A stretch of 64,000 nucleotides of DNA from Poriferisodalis sp965226645 (GCA_965226645.1 CBDDDL010000004.1:434001-498000); one strand, 5' to 3'. Shown: positions 41,228 through 50,989, counted from the first letter of the stretch. The notes: generated by a model not told the origin, from the sequence alone. Translations and numbers: made by a program.

Positions 41228-42100
41228 TCAATGCTCTGGATCCGGAGGAGCAAGCATTCGCGCCACAGCATCAGGGGTGCGCTGCCAATCAGGTTCGACA
41301 CGCACACGCAGCTCCAGGTGCACACCGTCGAGGCCGAGTTCGCGCCGAGCCGCGGTGCCGACGTCACGCAGCAGGCGTCCGCCGCGACCGATCACGATGC
41401 CCTTCTGCGATTCGCGTTCGACTGCGATGTCACAGCGAATGCGACGGTCCTCCCATTCGGTGACCCGCACGGCAATGCTGTACGGCAGTTCGTCGTCGAG
41501 GCGCGCCAGAAGCTGCTCTCGCACTGCTTCTGAAATGCGCCACGCGTCTCCGAGGTCGGTGACCGACTCGGGCCCGAAGTACTCGGGACCCTCTGGAAGC
41601 CCCGCCACAAAATAGTCCCGCAAGGCATCTGTGCCCTGCCCGGTCAAACCTGAGACGGGGAAGTAGGCGTCAGCGTCCAGCTCCGCTGCTGCTGACAGTT
41701 GCGCTGCCACCTGCGCACGCGAGGCACGGTCGCACTTGGTCACCACGACCACCGTCGGCGCTGCGTCGGGCAGCGACTCCCAGATTCGGCGGTCGCCGCG
41801 GCCCAATGGCGCAGCGGCGTCGAGGACCATGCACACCACGTCCGCAGGCTCAAGCTCGGCGACGGCAGCGCGGGCCGTCTCGTTGAGGCGCTCACCGAGC
41901 GACGTGACCGGCTTGGCGACGCCGGGTGTGTCCACGAACACGATCTGCGCCCCCGGCAGGTGACAGACGCCCATCACGCGCATGCGCGTGGTCTGAGGCT
42001 TCGCCGATGTGATGCTGACCTTGGCGCCGACAAGGCAGTTCAACAGCGTGGACTTGCCCGCGTTCGGCCGGCCCACGAGCGCCACGAAGCCAGAGCGCAT
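41228..42100 (-). CDS. era: GTPase Era
   Basis: A 290-residue GTPase acting in 16S rRNA maturation and 30S assembly. G1 is GRPNAGKSTLLN, G2 includes QTTRMRVMG, G3 VDTPG and G4 TKCD. The C-terminal KH domain has ERESQKGIVIGRGGRLLRDV, the RNA-binding GxxG region. It is convergent with the helicase gene (40-bp gap) and follows the CNNM gene by 15 bp, the usual ybeY-CNNM-era order. Confidence 0.96.
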   Translation of the reverse strand: MRSGFVALVGRPNAGKSTLLNCLVGAKVSITSAKPQTTRMRVMGVCHLPGAQIVFVDTPGVAKPVTSLGERLNETARAAVAELEPADVVCMVLDAAAPLGRGDRRIWESLPDAAPTVVVVTKCDRASRAQVAAQLSAAAELDADAYFPVSGLTGQGTDALRDYFVAGLPEGPEYFGPESVTDLGDAWRISEAVREQLLARLDDELPYSIAVRVTEWEDRRIRCDIAVERESQKGIVIGRGGRLLRDVGTAARRELGLDGVHLELRVRVEPDWQRTPDAVARMLAPPDPEH

Positions 42101-42115
42101 CAGTGATCGCCGCGC

Positions 42116-43489
42116 TTACGCGGAACCTCGCCGTGCTTCGACGAGGTTGATCCGGCGCCCTTCGACCTCGAGCGCGGACAAGCACCACCCGTCCAGTTCG
42201 ATGGTCTCTCCGGACTCGGGGACGTGGCCGGCGCGGTCGAGCACGAGACCGCCGACGGTGTCCCAGTCGCCGTCCGGCAACCGCAAGTCCAGAACCTCGG
42301 CCAGCCTGCCGGCGGGCAGCCGGCCAGAGAACAGAAAGCGATCGTCGCCAAGTTCCTGCACGAGGGCCTCGTCAGCGTCGTACTCGTCGGAAATCTCGCC
42401 GATCAGCTCCTCGATGATGTCCTCGAGCGTCACCAGCCCGGCCACACCGCCGTATTCGTCTACCGCGATGGCAAGGTGTGATTTCGACTCCTGCATCTCG
42501 CGCATCAAGTCACTCACGCGCTTGGTCTCGGGGACGAAAGTTGCAGGCCGCAACACCTGCTCGCATGTCGCCGATGTGTCGCTGGAATCACCGTGGAGGC
42601 TCGTGCTCGGCAATCCGGCTTCGGCTTGCCCGGTTGCGTCAGCACCATGCAGGTAAGCGGCTGCGAGGTCCTTCGCCAACACGATGCCGCGCAAGTCATC
42701 GACGCTGTCCCCCGCTACCGGCAGTCTGGTGAAACCCGACGCGATCACCGTCTCCAGCGCGTCAGCCACGCTGTCGCGGAGTCTGACCGTGACCATGTCC
42801 GGTCGGGGGACCATCACTTCGCGCACGATCGTGCCGCCCAATTCCATGATCTGCCCGATGAGCGCGGCCTCGCTGTCCTCGATGAGACTCGCCTCAGCCG
42901 CAGCAGAGGCCAGCGCGACCAGTTCGTCTTCGGTCACCTCGCCGCTGTCGTGGGGAGTCGTCGCTGGCCCGACCAATCGCGCAGGTGCGGCCAGCAAGCG
43001 GGCCAGCCACACGATCGGTACGGCGCGACGCAGCGCACGCGCCGCAGGCGCGAGGATGCGCGCCATGCGGTCGTTGGCCTCGACGCCCCAGCGCCTCGGC
43101 ACTGCCTCGGTCACCAGGAACAGCACGGCGGTTGTAACTCCTATCGCCGCGACAACTCCCGCCGCACTCAAGCGGACTGCGGCAATCCAGGTGACGCCGC
43201 CCACCACGGTCACCTGAGCGAGCACGCGCAGCAATGACACCGGCCCGAGCACCAACTCTCGGTCCTGGACGAGTTGCTCCAGAGTCGCACGAGCGGTCTG
43301 TTCGGCCCCGTCGCCATGATTCCGGTCGCCATTGCCGCGGTCGCCGTTGCTGTCGGCTTCGTCGAGGCCGGACGCTCGCGCGCGACCGAGGCGCACGAAC
43401 GTCGTCTCCACCATTCGCAGGAACATCGCGGCGCCAAGCAGCACGGCCGCTGTCAGGCCGCCCAGAATCCAGTTCACGGTGTGGCCCAC
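42116..43489 (-). CDS. CNNM/CorC-family membrane protein with CBS domains
   Basis: A 457-residue hemolysin C/CorC-family protein. The N-terminal DUF21/CNNM membrane domain (about residues 8-150) is followed by two CBS domains (MVPRPDMVTVRLRDSV near 228, GGVAGLVTLEDIIEELIGEI near 344) and a C-terminal CorC_HlyC domain. Members export Mg2+ or Co2+, or regulate it. GTG 43489 lies 16 nt inside the end of ybeY, so the two are translationally coupled. Confidence 0.92.
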   Translation of the reverse strand: MGHTVNWILGGLTAAVLLGAAMFLRMVETTFVRLGRARASGLDEADSNGDRGNGDRNHGDGAEQTARATLEQLVQDRELVLGPVSLLRVLAQVTVVGGVTWIAAVRLSAAGVVAAIGVTTAVLFLVTEAVPRRWGVEANDRMARILAPAARALRRAVPIVWLARLLAAPARLVGPATTPHDSGEVTEDELVALASAAAEASLIEDSEAALIGQIMELGGTIVREVMVPRPDMVTVRLRDSVADALETVIASGFTRLPVAGDSVDDLRGIVLAKDLAAAYLHGADATGQAEAGLPSTSLHGDSSDTSATCEQVLRPATFVPETKRVSDLMREMQESKSHLAIAVDEYGGVAGLVTLEDIIEELIGEISDEYDADEALVQELGDDRFLFSGRLPAGRLAEVLDLRLPDGDWDTVGGLVLDRAGHVPESGETIELDGWCLSALEVEGRRINLVEARRGSA

Positions 43490-44073
43490 AACGCGCTCAG
43501 GTGCTCTGCCTCCCGCTTGCGCATGGCGGCAGCGGGAGCGGGTTCGGCATGATCCATACCGAGCAGATGCAAGAGCCCGTGTACGACGAGCAGATCGAGT
43601 TCCGCAGCCACCGTGCCGTCATGGCCCGGTCGAGAGTTCGCCCCGGCCGCTGCGTTCATCGCCGCCACCGCTGGACACACGATCACGTCACCCACCAGGA
43701 GCCCGCCTGCTGCGCCGTCAGTCGAGCTTGACGCAGACGCTGTCGCGGTCTCGCCGTGGCCCGCGGCGCCGCCGGCAGGCGCGAAGTCGATGGGAAAGGC
43801 GAGGACGTCAGTCGGCCCGTCGTGGCCCATGTGCGTCTCGTTGAGCTCCGCCATCTCCGCGCTCCCGACGAAGCTCACCGCCGCCTCAGCGTTGGGTGGC
43901 ACGCCCTCGGCCGCCAGGACGCGGCGCACCAGCCCGCGATAGCGCGCCATGTCCAGCCGCACATCGGTCTGGTGATCCGCCACCAGCACCGAGTACCCGC
44001 TCGGGCCGCCGTCGGGACGGATCGGCGGAGCCGCGTCAAGCGCTGCCGTTGCGTTCCGCGTCACGTCGGTCAT
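43474..44073 (-). CDS. ybeY: Endoribonuclease YbeY
   Basis: A 199-residue metallo-RNase needed for rRNA 3' end maturation. The zinc motif is VVHGLLHLLGMDH near the C-terminus, preceded by LNETHMGHDGPTDVLAFP, both diagnostic. An insert rich in Ala, Ser and Gly (residues about 110-130) lengthens the region between them. ATG 44073 lies 38 nt inside the end of the PhoH gene, a deep overlap. Confidence 0.94.
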   Translation of the reverse strand: MTDVTRNATAALDAAPPIRPDGGPSGYSVLVADHQTDVRLDMARYRGLVRRVLAAEGVPPNAEAAVSFVGSAEMAELNETHMGHDGPTDVLAFPIDFAPAGGAAGHGETATASASSSTDGAAGGLLVGDVIVCPAVAAMNAAAGANSRPGHDGTVAAELDLLVVHGLLHLLGMDHAEPAPAAAMRKREAEHLSALWATP

Positions 44074-45031
44074 AGGCAGCGACGATGTCGCCGACGATGC
44101 GATGGCGGGTGATGTCTCGGCGTCCCAGCATCGCGAAGGCCAACCCTTCAATCCCGTCCAGTGCTCGCTCCACGTCAAGCAGGCCGCTCTTCCCGCCGGG
44201 CACGTCGATCTGCGTTCGGTCGCCGGTCACGACGACCTTGGAGCCGAAGCCGATGCGCGTCAGGAACATCTTCATCTGCTCCGGCGTGGTGTTCTGCGCC
44301 TCGTCCAAGATGATGAAGCTGTCATTGAGCGTCCGCCCGCGCATGAAGGCAAGGGGCGCGACGTCGATGGTCTTGCGCTCGAGCAGCTTGGCGGCCGTCT
44401 CGACATCGAGCATGTCGTAAAGAGCGTCGTAGAGCGGTGCGAGATACGGGTCGATCTTCGCCATCAGGTCCCCAGGCAAGAAGCCCAGGCGTTCGCCCGC
44501 CTCGACCGCGGGACGTGTGAGCACGATGCGGCGTACCGCCTTGGACATCAGCGCGTCCACCGCCAGTGCGACCGCCAACCAGGTCTTGCCCGTGCCCGCA
44601 GGCCCCACCGCGAATGTCACGATGTTGGAGCGCACCGTCTCCGCGTATCGCTTCTGACCGGCGCTCTTGGCGCGAACCACACGGCCGTTGGGTGCGCGGA
44701 TGATCGGGACCGAGAGCACGTCGCTGGGACTCTCGTCAGCCTCGACCATGTCGATGACCCTGCCGAGCACTTCGGGCTCGAGTCGCTGGCCGGCTTCGAG
44801 CACCTGAACAAGTTCGGTGAACACCTGCCCGACGACGGACGCGCTCGGGCCTGCGACGGTGATCTCGTTGCCGCGTACGTGAATGTCGGCATCCGCGAAG
44901 TGATCTGCGACTAGGCGCAGATGCTCGTCGCGCTGGCCCAGCACGCCAACCATGAGGTGATTTCCCGGAACGTGGATACGGACTTGCGTGTCGGTCACAG
45001 GGTTCGGGCGTTCAATGCGCCAAGACGGCAT
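44036..45031 (-). CDS. PhoH-like ATPase
   Basis: A 331-residue PhoH-family ATPase, thought to act in RNA metabolism with YbeY. Walker A is AVGPAGTGKTWLAVALAVDA near residue 141 and Walker B SFIILDEAQNTTPEQMKMFL. VVTGDRTQIDVP is the usual sensor block. The N-terminal part (to about residue 110) has a KH-like RNA-binding fold. First gene of the phoH-ybeY-CNNM-era run. Confidence 0.94.
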   Translation of the reverse strand: MPSWRIERPNPVTDTQVRIHVPGNHLMVGVLGQRDEHLRLVADHFADADIHVRGNEITVAGPSASVVGQVFTELVQVLEAGQRLEPEVLGRVIDMVEADESPSDVLSVPIIRAPNGRVVRAKSAGQKRYAETVRSNIVTFAVGPAGTGKTWLAVALAVDALMSKAVRRIVLTRPAVEAGERLGFLPGDLMAKIDPYLAPLYDALYDMLDVETAAKLLERKTIDVAPLAFMRGRTLNDSFIILDEAQNTTPEQMKMFLTRIGFGSKVVVTGDRTQIDVPGGKSGLLDVERALDGIEGLAFAMLGRRDITRHRIVGDIVAAYDRRDAERNGSA

Positions 45032-45114
45032 TTCGGGGCGCCGACAGATCGGGCAGTCACGATGGGCGCAAGGCTAGTCGCCCGCCTCGGTGCTTGATCG
45101 GCCGTGTGCGCAGA

Positions 45115-45354
45115 TCAGGATCGAAGGCCTGCGTAGATCTCCTTGCACGCCGGACATACCGGGTAACGCTCGCCTTCGCGAGTCGGCACCCACCGCTTGC
45201 CGCACAGAGCGATGACCGCTTTGCCCGTCACAGCGGAACGAGTCAACTGCACCTTGTCGACATAGTGGGAGAAGCGGTCGTGGCCGCCGTCGCTCAGGCG
45301 CTCATCGACGAGCGTGTCGCCCTCGGGCGAGTTCAGGATGGTCTCTGTGCCCAC
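45115..45354 (-). CDS. DUF3039 family protein
   Basis: A 79-residue actinobacterial protein of unknown role. Recognised by RFSHYVDKVQLTRSAVTGK, VIALCGKRWVP and the ending YPVCPACKEIYAGL. The three Cys suggest a small zinc site. GTG 45354 is preferred because GGAAGG lies 6 nt upstream; the frame runs on to 45549 without homology. Confidence 0.85.
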   Translation of the reverse strand: MGTETILNSPEGDTLVDERLSDGGHDRFSHYVDKVQLTRSAVTGKAVIALCGKRWVPTREGERYPVCPACKEIYAGLRS

Positions 45355-45515
45355 CTCGCGCCTTCCGCTTGCTTTTGTGACAACTCGGATCCCCGGACCT
45401 GGCGGCTGGGCTCGCTTGGCTCGGGCGTCGAGTCTGTCGCACAGTATGGCGGCACGTTGCGACGGTATTGTGCGCGACGGCACCGGTGCCCGGCCGGCGC
45501 GGCGAAGGGCTGCAT

Positions 45516-47864
45516 GTGAGCCGCAACGCGACGCCCCCCTTCGCTCCATCGCGTAGCAAGATCGACTCGGCCGCCGGCTGGACGGTGGTGTTCTCAGCTG
45601 CGCTGGCGACGTTCGCTGTGTTCGGTGTGGCGTACAGCTTCGGCGTCGTGCTCGATGAGATCAAGGCCGAATTCGGGATCGGCACCGGCCTGACCTCGCT
45701 GCTGTTCTCGATCTCGACATTCATCTACTTCGTGCTCGGCGTGTTCACCGGTCGCCTCGGGGATCGCTTCGGACCTCGCCGTGTCTTGCTGGCCGGCGCC
45801 GTTTCGCTTGGTGCCGGCCTGTGGGTCACGAGCCTTGCGAGCAATCTGTGGCTCGGAATCGCTACCTACGGGTTCGGCGTCGGATTCGGCGTGGCCTGCG
45901 CCTACGTACCGATGGTGTCGGCAGTCGGCGGGTGGTTCGAACGCCATCGGACATCGGCTCTGGGCGTAGCGGTCGCGGGAATCGGGCTAGGCCAGATGGT
46001 CGGCGCGCAATTCGTCGAGAGGCTCATCGCGGAGTACGGCTGGCGCGGCACCTTTCAGGTGCTGGCCGTCGTGGCGACCGGCTTGCTGCTCGTCGCCGCT
46101 GTGGGCGCTCGCCGACCGCCAAGTGTCGCAACCTCGGGCGAGTTGCCGTCCGTGCGGCGGTTGATGCACAACCGTCGCTTCGCGCTGCTCTATCTGTCGA
46201 TGCTCCTGCTGAGTGCCAGCCTCTTCATCCCCATCATCTTCATCAAGAAGTACGTGGACGACGGTGGCGGCACCCGCGGCGCATTGCTGATCTCGATCAT
46301 CGGCTTGGCCTCGTTGCTGGGTCGGCTGGGCCTTGGTGCCCTCGGCGCCGTGCTGCCGCTGATGCGGCTCTACCAGATCTCTTATTTGGTAATGGGACTG
46401 AGCTATTTGATCTGGCTCTTTGCCGGTGACAACTTCACGACGCTCGTGGTGTTTTCCCTCGTCATGGGCAGCAGCTATGGCGGATTCATCGCGCTCTCCC
46501 CAGCCATAGCAGCCCAACTCTTCGGCCTGACCGGCCTCGGCGGCGTTCTGGGCGCGCTGTACACCGCGGCAGGCGTGGGCGGGCTCGCCGGACCGCCCTT
46601 GGCAGGTCTGTTGATCGACAGCTACGGCTTCAGCGTGGCCATCGTCGCCGCGATGTGCACGGCCTTGGCATCGGTTCCGCTGCTGGTTGCCGCCGACCGA
46701 ACCCCGGCAGTTCCGCTGGAAACCGTCGGTAGCGCAGAGGTATCGCGCACCGCAACATCCGTCCCTCGGTCGCCGCCTGCAGCTCCGCGCGACCATTCGG
46801 CTGACCCCGCGGGCACCCGACAATCCGTCACCGCGGCAGTGATGGGACCACGTCAAGTCGACTCGGTGGTGCTGCTGTCGTTCGGCGGACCCGATGGCCC
46901 CGACGATGTGATGCCGTTCCTGCACAACGTCTCCCGAGGCCGCGACGTCCCTGCCGAGCGGCTCGCCGATGTCGCCCGGCAATACATGCGCCACGGCGGC
47001 GTGAGCCCGATCAACAACCAGAACCGCGAACTGCTCCACGCGCTGTCAACCGAGCTTGACCGGCGCGGCCACGAGATTCCCTGCTACTGGGGCAACCGCA
47101 ACTGGCATCCATTGCTTCGCGACACCGTGCGACAGATGGCACTTGAGGACCGTCACCACGCCGCCGTCGTTGTGACATCGGCATTCAGCTCGTACTCGGG
47201 CTGCCGCCAGTACAACGAGGATCTGGAACAAGCGGCTGCGAGGACACCGCGTGCGCCGCGGCTGACCCGGGTGCGCGTCTATGGCAATCACCCGGGATTC
47301 GTGGGCGCAGCCGCGCATCGCGTCCGAGAAGCCCTCGACGGCGCGCGCGTCGGGTCCGACGTGCACGCACTGTTCACCGCACACAGCCTGCCGCTGTCGA
47401 TGGCAGCAGCCTGTGATTACGAGGCACAGCTCATCGACGCAGCCGAGAACGTCGCTGACCTAGCAGGGCTGAACGGCCACGTCGAAGTGGTGTACCAGTC
47501 CCGCAGCGGGCCCCCGCAAGTGCCGTGGCTGGAACCCGATATCAACGATCGCCTCGTCGAACTCGCAGCCCAAGGGTGCCGCAGCGTTCTGGTGATGCCA
47601 CTGGGCTTCGTATCCGATCACATGGAGGTCATTGTCGACCTCGACACCCGCGCCCGTGCCACCGCGTCGCGCGCAGGGCTCACCATGGTTCGTGCTGCCA
47701 CTGTCGGCACGCATCCGCTCTTCGTCGCGGCCTTGGCGGATCTCGTCGAGGAAACCTCGGGACTGCGTGACGATCGACCAACGCTCGGCGAACTCGGCCC
47801 TCGACCCGAGGTCTGCGCTGCCGGCTGTTGCCATGCCCGAGCGCGAGCCGTAGAGCGGCGCTGA
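45516..47864 (+). CDS. hemH: MFS transporter fused to ferrochelatase
   Basis: A 782-residue two-part protein. Residues about 20-395 form a 12-helix major facilitator resembling monocarboxylate/oxalate:formate carriers (RLGDRFGPRRVLLAGA loop). After a Pro/Ala/Ser-rich linker (about 400-445), residues 443-782 are a complete ferrochelatase: VVLLSFGGPDGPDDVMPFL, SAFSSYSGCRQYNED, the catalytic His in FTAHSLPLSMA, the catalytic Glu in VSDHMEVIVDLD, and a C-terminal Cys cluster VCAAGCCH. The last, with the Cys in SGCRQY, fits the 2Fe-2S ligands of actinobacterial coproporphyrin ferrochelatases. GTG 45516 has AAGGG 7 nt upstream. An in-frame ATG at 46842 could give a free ferrochelatase, but no ribosome-binding site is seen there. 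Confidence 0.9.
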   Translation: MSRNATPPFAPSRSKIDSAAGWTVVFSAALATFAVFGVAYSFGVVLDEIKAEFGIGTGLTSLLFSISTFIYFVLGVFTGRLGDRFGPRRVLLAGAVSLGAGLWVTSLASNLWLGIATYGFGVGFGVACAYVPMVSAVGGWFERHRTSALGVAVAGIGLGQMVGAQFVERLIAEYGWRGTFQVLAVVATGLLLVAAVGARRPPSVATSGELPSVRRLMHNRRFALLYLSMLLLSASLFIPIIFIKKYVDDGGGTRGALLISIIGLASLLGRLGLGALGAVLPLMRLYQISYLVMGLSYLIWLFAGDNFTTLVVFSLVMGSSYGGFIALSPAIAAQLFGLTGLGGVLGALYTAAGVGGLAGPPLAGLLIDSYGFSVAIVAAMCTALASVPLLVAADRTPAVPLETVGSAEVSRTATSVPRSPPAAPRDHSADPAGTRQSVTAAVMGPRQVDSVVLLSFGGPDGPDDVMPFLHNVSRGRDVPAERLADVARQYMRHGGVSPINNQNRELLHALSTELDRRGHEIPCYWGNRNWHPLLRDTVRQMALEDRHHAAVVVTSAFSSYSGCRQYNEDLEQAAARTPRAPRLTRVRVYGNHPGFVGAAAHRVREALDGARVGSDVHALFTAHSLPLSMAAACDYEAQLIDAAENVADLAGLNGHVEVVYQSRSGPPQVPWLEPDINDRLVELAAQGCRSVLVMPLGFVSDHMEVIVDLDTRARATASRAGLTMVRAATVGTHPLFVAALADLVEETSGLRDDRPTLGELGPRPEVCAAGCCHARARAVERR

Positions 47865-47919
47865 ACCGTCACAGCCTGAGCCGCAATGCCGAATCGCGCA
47901 ATCTCCTAGCCGCAATCTT

Positions 47920-50784
47920 CTAGCCGCAGCCGCTCGTGGCACCACAGGAGCGGCAAGCGAAGCACGAGCCCGCTCGGACCATGCGGTCGCCGCAGGTCAT
48001 GCACAGCGGGGCGTCGCGGTAGCCGATGCTGGGGTTCGCCGAGAACTCGCTCGGATGCGACGGTGGGTCCGGAGTCGGCTCGGCTCCGATCGCACTGGAA
48101 ACCGAGGCGCTTTCGAGCCCCGGCAGGGGCGGCTCGGTGCGCTCGTCAACACTGAGCACGCCGAGCTCAGTGCGCTCGTCGAGCGGCAGGTACTCGAGCG
48201 CCATTCGACGGAAGATGTAGTCCACGATGCTCGTCGCAATCCGCAATTGGGGGTCATCGGTGAGCCCTGCAGGCTCGAAGCGCATGTTGGTGAACGCCTC
48301 GACGTAGGAGCGCAGCGGCACGCCGTACTGCAACCCGTGGCTGACCGAGATGGCGAACGCGTCCATGATCCCGGCGAGCGTCGAGCCCTGTTTCGCCACG
48401 ATGAGGAATATCTCCCCTGGCCTTCCGTCGTCGTACTCCCCCACCGTCATGAAGCCGTGGCAGTCAGTGACCCGAAACGAGAACGTTCGCGATCGTCTGC
48501 TGCGAGGCAGTCGTTCGCGGCGGGGTGCCGCGTGGACACCCGCAATGCTCGCCGAAGCTGCAAGATCCGTTGCGATGCCGAGTGCGCCGACCGACAGGGG
48601 CTGGCTCACCTTCGAGTTGTCTCGATAGATCGCGACGGCCTTGAGCCCCAGTTTCCATGAGTGTCGCAAGAGTGATTCGACGTCGTCGACCGTGGTGCTC
48701 GCGGGCAGGTTCACTGTCTTGGAGATCGCTCCTGAAACGAATGGCTGACACGCAGCCATCATCTCGATGTGGCCTTCGGGGGCGATAGCGCCGTCGCCGA
48801 TCGAGCATGCAAAGACCGCCACATGTTCCTCCGACAGATGCGGGGCTCCCGCGACGAGCGAGGTGGTCAGGATGTGCGCTTCGATGTCGGCAATCTGCGC
48901 TTGGGAATAGCCGAGCCGAGCGAGTGCGATGGGCACCGTCAAGTTGACGATGCGGAGGTCGCCGCCCCCAACCAGCTTCTTGTGCTTCACCAGGCCCAGA
49001 TCAGGCTCGATCCCCGTGGTGTCGCAATCCATCATGAACGAGATGGTGCCTGTGGGTGCGATGACCGTGGCCTGGGAGTTGCGCACGCCATGAGCTTCAC
49101 AACCCGCAACTGCGGCATCCCAACGACTGCGGGCCGCTACCGAGATTTCAGCCGCAAGTTCAACAAGGGCGCTGTGGGAAACGGCGTCGTACCCGTTGCG
49201 CCGCGGCGCGGAGGGCTCGGCGTCGTCCAGCGCACTGCGATGCCGCTTCAGCACACGGAGCGTCGCAGCAGCATTCGCGGCATATCCATCGAAAGGCCCC
49301 AGTCGTTCCGCCAGATCGGCTGAGGTGGCATACGCCTCTCCGCACATGAGTGCCGTGGCTGCCGCCGCGAGTAAGCGACCTTGCGTCGAGTCATACGGAG
49401 CACCGGCCGCCATCAGCAGCGCCCCGAGGTTCGTGAACCCCAGCCCGAGCTGGCGGAACTGCCGAGACGTCTGGCCAATGAGCTCGGTCGGATAGTCGGC
49501 GTGGCTCACGAGTACGTCCTGCGCGATGAACGTGATTCGAACCGCTTGGCGAAAGCCCTCGATGTCGAATTCGGTGCCCTCGCCAGCAGCGCAGGCTGCA
49601 CCGTCCGCGAAGAAGGGCAGCAGGTTCACGCTGGCGAGATTGCACGCAGAGTTGTCGAGGTGCAGATACTCGCTGCACGGGTTGCTGGCGTTGATCGTCC
49701 CGTGTGCCGGCGCCGTGTGCCAGCTGTTGATCGTCGTTGAGAACTGGACCCCCGGATCGGCGCATTCCCAAGCCGCTTGTGCGATCTGGCGAAACAGATC
49801 ACGAGCCGGCAGCTCTCGAGTCACCTCCCCCGTCGTGCGAGCGCGCAATTGCCAGATCGAGTCCTCCTCGACGGCGGCCATGAACTCGTCTGACAGGCGG
49901 ACCGAATTGTTGGCGTTTTGGTACTGCACTGAGAACGAATCGGCGCCGTCGATATCCATGTCGAAGCCGGAAGCCGCCAACGCTCGGGCCTTGCGCTCTT
50001 CGCGTGCCTTGCACCACACGAAGGCCTCGATGTCGGGATGGTCTGCATCGAGCAGCACCATCTTGGCTGCGCGCCGGGTCTTGCCCCCGCTGCGAATGGT
50101 TCCCGCGGATGCATCGGCGCCGCGCATGAAGCTGACCGGACCGCTCGCTTCTCCGCCGCCGGAGAGCAGCTCGCACGATGCCCGGATGGCCGACAGGTTG
50201 ACTCCTGCGCCAGAACCGCCCTTGAAGATCCTGCCTTCGGTGACATACCAATCGAGAATTGAATCCATGTCGTCGTCGACCGACAGGATGAAGCAGGCAG
50301 ACGCCTGCTGCGGCACGCCCTCGACGCCGATGTTGAACCACACCGGGCTGTTGAAGGCGGCCCGCTGGTGCAGCAACAACCACGTGAGCTCGGCTTCAAA
50401 GGTCTCCGCAGCCTCGGGCGAATCGAAGTAGCCGTCCGCGATCGCCCATTTCGTGATCGTGGAGACCACTCGATCGATGACCTGACGCAGCGAACTCTCA
50501 CGAGAGGGCGTGCCGAGCGTGCCTCGGAAGTACTTCTGGGCGACGATATTTGCCGCCGTGGGACTCCAGTCCTGCGGGAACTCGACATTTGGTTGGGCGA
50601 ACGCCACAGTGTGATCAACCGAGTTCACAATTGAGGCGTCGCGAAGCCCCCACTGGACGGTGTCGTACGGATGCGTGCCGACGGTGGTGAAGTGTCGCCG
50701 CACTTGCAGGCCCGACGATGCCGAGTCAGCGACTGCGGGCGCCTGCTGCGCCTCCGTGGCGTGCGCTATTGCCACGACGCACAC
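47920..50784 (-). CDS. nrdJ: Vitamin B12-dependent (class II) ribonucleotide reductase
   Basis: A 954-residue adenosylcobalamin-dependent enzyme that makes deoxyribonucleotides without oxygen chemistry. The substrate site reads SNPCSEYLHLDNSACNLASV, and FKGGSGAGVNLSAIRAS and ATVIAPTGTISFMMDCDTTG are class II blocks. The C-terminal TSCPxC-type zinc tail is CMTCGDRMVRAGSCFACRSC. GTG 50784 is used; GTG 50775 is also possible. The 270-bp gap upstream, shared with the next gene, holds several DnaA-box-like sequences. I see no cobalamin riboswitch in it. Confidence 0.94.
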   Translation of the reverse strand: MCVVAIAHATEAQQAPAVADSASSGLQVRRHFTTVGTHPYDTVQWGLRDASIVNSVDHTVAFAQPNVEFPQDWSPTAANIVAQKYFRGTLGTPSRESSLRQVIDRVVSTITKWAIADGYFDSPEAAETFEAELTWLLLHQRAAFNSPVWFNIGVEGVPQQASACFILSVDDDMDSILDWYVTEGRIFKGGSGAGVNLSAIRASCELLSGGGEASGPVSFMRGADASAGTIRSGGKTRRAAKMVLLDADHPDIEAFVWCKAREERKARALAASGFDMDIDGADSFSVQYQNANNSVRLSDEFMAAVEEDSIWQLRARTTGEVTRELPARDLFRQIAQAAWECADPGVQFSTTINSWHTAPAHGTINASNPCSEYLHLDNSACNLASVNLLPFFADGAACAAGEGTEFDIEGFRQAVRITFIAQDVLVSHADYPTELIGQTSRQFRQLGLGFTNLGALLMAAGAPYDSTQGRLLAAAATALMCGEAYATSADLAERLGPFDGYAANAAATLRVLKRHRSALDDAEPSAPRRNGYDAVSHSALVELAAEISVAARSRWDAAVAGCEAHGVRNSQATVIAPTGTISFMMDCDTTGIEPDLGLVKHKKLVGGGDLRIVNLTVPIALARLGYSQAQIADIEAHILTTSLVAGAPHLSEEHVAVFACSIGDGAIAPEGHIEMMAACQPFVSGAISKTVNLPASTTVDDVESLLRHSWKLGLKAVAIYRDNSKVSQPLSVGALGIATDLAASASIAGVHAAPRRERLPRSRRSRTFSFRVTDCHGFMTVGEYDDGRPGEIFLIVAKQGSTLAGIMDAFAISVSHGLQYGVPLRSYVEAFTNMRFEPAGLTDDPQLRIATSIVDYIFRRMALEYLPLDERTELGVLSVDERTEPPLPGLESASVSSAIGAEPTPDPPSHPSEFSANPSIGYRDAPLCMTCGDRMVRAGSCFACRSCGATSGCG

Positions 50785-50880
50785 CGGTTTGAACGGCGCA
50801 GGCCGCGGACGCGCCGCGACGCGCTAGGGCGGTAACGTAGGTAGCGAGCGTGCACGCCGAGAACGCTACGGCTGGTCGCC

Positions 50881-50989
50881 TGTGGACCGGAAGTGTGCAA
50901 CGCCGGGATCTTCCTGGGGAAATTCCTGTGGAAACGCGACCGACGCTGTGGATGACAGCGTGCAGGTCTGTAGGTCCAAGTTATCCACA
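50881..50989. promoter_or_regulatory. Cluster of DnaA-box-like sequences upstream of nrdJ
   Basis: A perfect TTATCCACA is at 50981-50989. On the other strand TCATCCACA (from TGTGGATGA at 50947, one mismatch) and GTTTCCACA (from TGTGGAAAC at 50927, two mismatches) follow, and a weaker TGTGGACC is at 50881. Four such sites in 110 bp between the divergent nrdJ and RibD-like starts suggest DnaA-ATP regulation of nrdJ, as known for nrdAB in Escherichia coli. Confidence 0.5.

Noticed and set aside
46842..47864. Ferrochelatase as a separate gene after the MFS gene
   Set aside because: There is no stop codon between the two parts and no ribosome-binding site before the internal ATG; the continuous frame is the simpler reading, though internal initiation remains possible.
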